Source: Sphaerisporangium corydalis (GTDB lineage Bacteria > Actinomycetota > Actinomycetes > Streptosporangiales > Streptosporangiaceae). From it: a stretch of 64,000 nucleotides of DNA. Below are positions 62,321 to 64,000 of the stretch, in pieces (position 1 is the first letter of the stretch; every line of letters starts with the position of its first letter). Under the pieces are notes generated by a model that was given only the letters and a program-made list of their open reading frames with translations, was not told the origin of the DNA and made no database searches. Made by a program: the position numbers and the translations under genes. Location of the stretch: positions 20,109-84,108 of the forward strand of contig NZ_JANZYP010000026.1 of assembly GCF_025506355.1 (NCBI RefSeq), given 5' to 3'.

Positions 62321-62345
62321 TGACGATCTTGAACGGAGCTATTGT
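62317..62345 (+). promoter_or_regulatory. lexA promoter
   Basis: TTGATG (62317-62322), 17 bp, TATTGT (62340-62345). The -35 lies inside the consensus SOS box, consistent with autorepression. Confidence 0.65.
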
Positions 62346-62438
62346 CGCTGTGTGCGACATCAGGAATACAGACCGGGAGCCGGCCGGGCGGGCACGGCGT
62401 GACGGAGCGCCTCACGGGCGCCCGGCGAGGAGGAGCAT

Positions 62439-63152
62439 ATGAGCGAGCAGGACGAGGTCGGCACGGTCGTGAGCGATCTGGCGGTGCGCCGGCGCGACTC
62501 CCTGGGCCTGACCCCACGGCAGCGCAAGATCCTTGAGGTGATCCGCGATTCGGTGCAGCAGCGCGGTTATCCGCCCTCCATGCGAGAGATCGGCGAGGCC
62601 GTCCAGCTCACCAGCACCTCCAGCGTCTCCCACCAGCTGACCGCCCTGCAGCGCAAGGGCTACCTGCGCCGCGACCCGCACCGGCCGCGCGCGCTGGAGG
62701 TCCGCCTGCCCGGCGAGCCGGCCCTGTGGGTCGACCCGGTCGGGCCCGGCGAGGAGGAGCAGCTGATCAGCCGCCCTACGGCCACGTTCGTCCCGCTGGT
62801 CGGGCGCATCGCCGCCGGTGGTCCCATCCTGGCCGAGGAGCGCGTCGAGGACGTCTTCGCCCTGCCCAAGCAGCTGGTCGGCGAGGGCACGCTCTTCCTG
62901 CTCCAGGTCGCCGGTGACTCGATGATCGAGGCCGCCATCGCCGACGGCGACTGGGTCGTCGTGCGCCAGCAGCCGGTGGCCGACAACGGCGACATCGTCG
63001 CGGCCATGATCGACGGCGAGGCCACGGTGAAGACGTTCAAGCGCAAGGACGGCCACGTCTGGCTGGTCCCGCACAACGCCAACTACGACCCGATCCCCGG
63101 CGACGAGGCCACCGTGCTCGGCAAGGTCGTGGCGGTCCTGCGCAAGCTCTGA
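62439..63152 (+). CDS. lexA: SOS repressor LexA
   Basis: A 237-residue repressor of DNA damage genes. The winged helix is [20 protein letters not shown]; the self-cleavage bond is Ala126-Gly127 in GRIAAGGP, with catalytic Ser161 (GDSM) and Lys198 (ATVKTF). RecA-stimulated cleavage should release the SOS regulon. ATG follows GGAGGAG. It is divergent from nrdR, a linkage common in actinobacteria. Confidence 0.97.
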   Translation: MSEQDEVGTVVSDLAVRRRDSLGLTPRQRKILEVIRDSVQQRGYPPSMREIGEAVQLTSTSSVSHQLTALQRKGYLRRDPHRPRALEVRLPGEPALWVDPVGPGEEEQLISRPTATFVPLVGRIAAGGPILAEERVEDVFALPKQLVGEGTLFLLQVAGDSMIEAAIADGDWVVVRQQPVADNGDIVAAMIDGEATVKTFKRKDGHVWLVPHNANYDPIPGDEATVLGKVVAVLRKL

Positions 63153-63169
63153 CCCCCACACCGCCCGTC

Positions 63170-63205
63170 CCGCCTGAGCGCCCACCCCGGTGAGCGCTCA
63201 GGCGG
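63170..63205 (+). terminator. lexA terminator hairpin
   Basis: CCGCCTGAGCGC (63170-63181) pairs with GCGCTCAGGCGG (63194-63205) in a perfect 12-bp stem with a 12-nt loop. Confidence 0.75.
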
Positions 63206-63234
63206 TTCTGATTCCGGCCCGATCACGGGTCCCG

Positions 63235-63274
63235 CCTGACCTGTTGATAGCGGTACCGCTATCAACAGGTCAGG
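63235..63274. terminator. Perfect 40-nt palindrome at the leuS stop codon
   Basis: A palindrome centred on GGTACC with no mismatch; its right end includes the leuS TGA (63272-63270). It can act as a terminator for leuS and, on the other strand, as a second terminator for lexA. Confidence 0.8.
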
Positions 63275-64000
63275 GGACGATGTTGACGAGCTTGGGGGCG
63301 CGGACGATGACCTTGCGGGGGGTGCCGTCCAGGTGGAAGCGGACCTTCTCGGAGGCCAGGGCCAGCTCCTCCAGTTCCTGCGCGGTGATCGACGGGGACA
63401 CCTCCAGGCGGTCCCGCACCTTGCCCGCCACCTGCACGACGCAGGTGACCGACTCCTGCACCAGCAGCGACGGCTCGGCCACCGGCCAGCCCGCCCGGGC
63501 CACCGACGGCGGCTGCCCCAGCCGCTCCCAGCCCTCCTCGGCCACGTACGGCGCGACCAGCGACAGCATGACGGCCAGCGTCTCCGCGGCCTCGCGCACG
63601 GCCGGGTCGGCCGCGCCGGGACCGGAGTCGATGGCCTTGCGTGCCGCCGAGGTCAGCTCCATCATGCGGGCGACCGCCACGTTGAAGCGGTAGGAGTCGA
63701 CCAGCCGGGTGACCTCGTCGATCGTGCGGTGGACGACCTTGCGCAGCTCCAGGTCGCCGGTCGCGGTGTCCACGCCGGGGGCCGACGCCGCGCCGGCCTC
63801 CGCCATGACGCGGAAGGCCCGGGCCAGGAACTTCTGCGAGGCCGCGGCGGACACGTCCGCCCAGTCGATGTCGTCCTCGGGCGGACCCGCGAAGACCATG
63901 GTCAGGCGGACCGCGTCGACGCCGAACGCGTCGATCTGCTCGCCCAGGTCGACGCCGTTGCCCAGCGACTTGGACATGGACTTGCCCTGGTTGATCACCT
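63270..64000 (-). CDS. leuS: Leucyl-tRNA synthetase, C-terminal part (5' end beyond window)
   Basis: Charges tRNA-Leu with leucine. The visible 243 or so residues start at the KMSKS signature ([21 protein letters not shown]), run through [19 protein letters not shown] and the anticodon-binding helical domain, and end in the C-terminal domain ([15 protein letters not shown]). The frame is open to the window edge, so an internal Met at 63998 is not a start. The stop codon lies inside the perfect palindrome. Confidence 0.95.
   Translation of the reverse strand, partial: VINQGKSMSKSLGNGVDLGEQIDAFGVDAVRLTMVFAGPPEDDIDWADVSAAASQKFLARAFRVMAEAGAASAPGVDTATGDLELRKVVHRTIDEVTRLVDSYRFNVAVARMMELTSAARKAIDSGPGAADPAVREAAETLAVMLSLVAPYVAEEGWERLGQPPSVARAGWPVAEPSLLVQESVTCVVQVAGKVRDRLEVSPSITAQELEELALASEKVRFHLDGTPRKVIVRAPKLVNIVP

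Larger units (their letters stand above)
61792..62438. other. 647-bp divergent regulatory region, nrdR / lexA
   Basis: On the nrdR side: a roughly 200-nt leader with a 7-bp hairpin (CGCACTG 61950-61956 / CAGTGCG 61967-61973) and two NrdR boxes. On the lexA side: LexA boxes and the lexA promoter. I see no cobalamin riboswitch (no recognisable B12-box) and no convincing gene. A 63-codon minus-strand frame at 62102-62293 has atypical codon use. Confidence 0.6.

Overview
The window is chromosomal DNA of a high-GC actinomycete. The GC-rich codon use, frequent GTG and TTG starts, leaderless-type promoters, the lexA / nrdR-nrdJ arrangement, the XRE plus DUF397 gene pair and the many sugar, MFS and regulator genes all fit Streptosporangiales or a near relative. 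The principal sigma factor, leucyl-tRNA synthetase, LexA and a class II ribonucleotide reductase show that this is core chromosome rather than a plasmid or phage. The first 65 bases look like the error-rich end of a contig.

Layout. 0-9.5 kb: a GNAT acetyltransferase divergent from yaaA, a DUF4034-like protein, the principal sigma factor, a PAS/GAF/SpoIIE-type phosphatase, and two actinobacterial proteins of unknown function. 9.6-15.3 kb: a complete peptide-type ABC importer (two permeases, one fused double ATPase, then the binding lipoprotein). 15.5-19.9 kb: two unusual membrane proteins, a tandem CbxX/CfqX AAA+ ATPase and a TPR protein with a possible split-barrel tail; I consider this pair the best candidate for an undescribed system. 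20.0-24.7 kb: an MFS exporter behind a leaderless nine-codon leader, a DoxX-like protein, a RibD-C reductase and an LtrA protein.

24.7-46.9 kb is a carbohydrate locus with five parts. They are a LacI regulator coupled to a cytosolic GH3; a ROK repressor; an LplB/YtcP-type importer with chained micro-ORFs; a GH31 alpha-xylosidase / MalEFG-type importer / secreted GH3 operon; and a divergent GH42. One 25-bp palindrome of ROK/XylR type, TTWGTTYG-N9 followed by its inverted copy, lies at the ROK/importer promoter and twice between GH31 and GH42, so the ROK protein probably controls both blocks. LacI-type palindromes lie upstream of the cytosolic GH3. The enzyme set suits a xylose- and galactose-decorated beta-glucan such as xyloglucan. 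A zinc-ribbon protein and an XRE/DUF397 pair sit between the blocks.

47-57.5 kb is an accessory stretch of regulator/efflux pairs with readable operators (MarR/MFS, LysR/MFS, WYL/epoxide hydrolase, TetR/MFS), plus a metallo-beta-lactamase-fold hydrolase and a VOC protein. It also holds a 123-bp tandem duplication of the tetR 3' end and a 16-bp tandem repeat. 57.7-64 kb returns to core functions: a small repeat protein, nrdJ, nrdR behind two NrdR boxes, lexA behind SOS boxes, and the 3' part of leuS, which ends in a perfect 40-nt palindrome.
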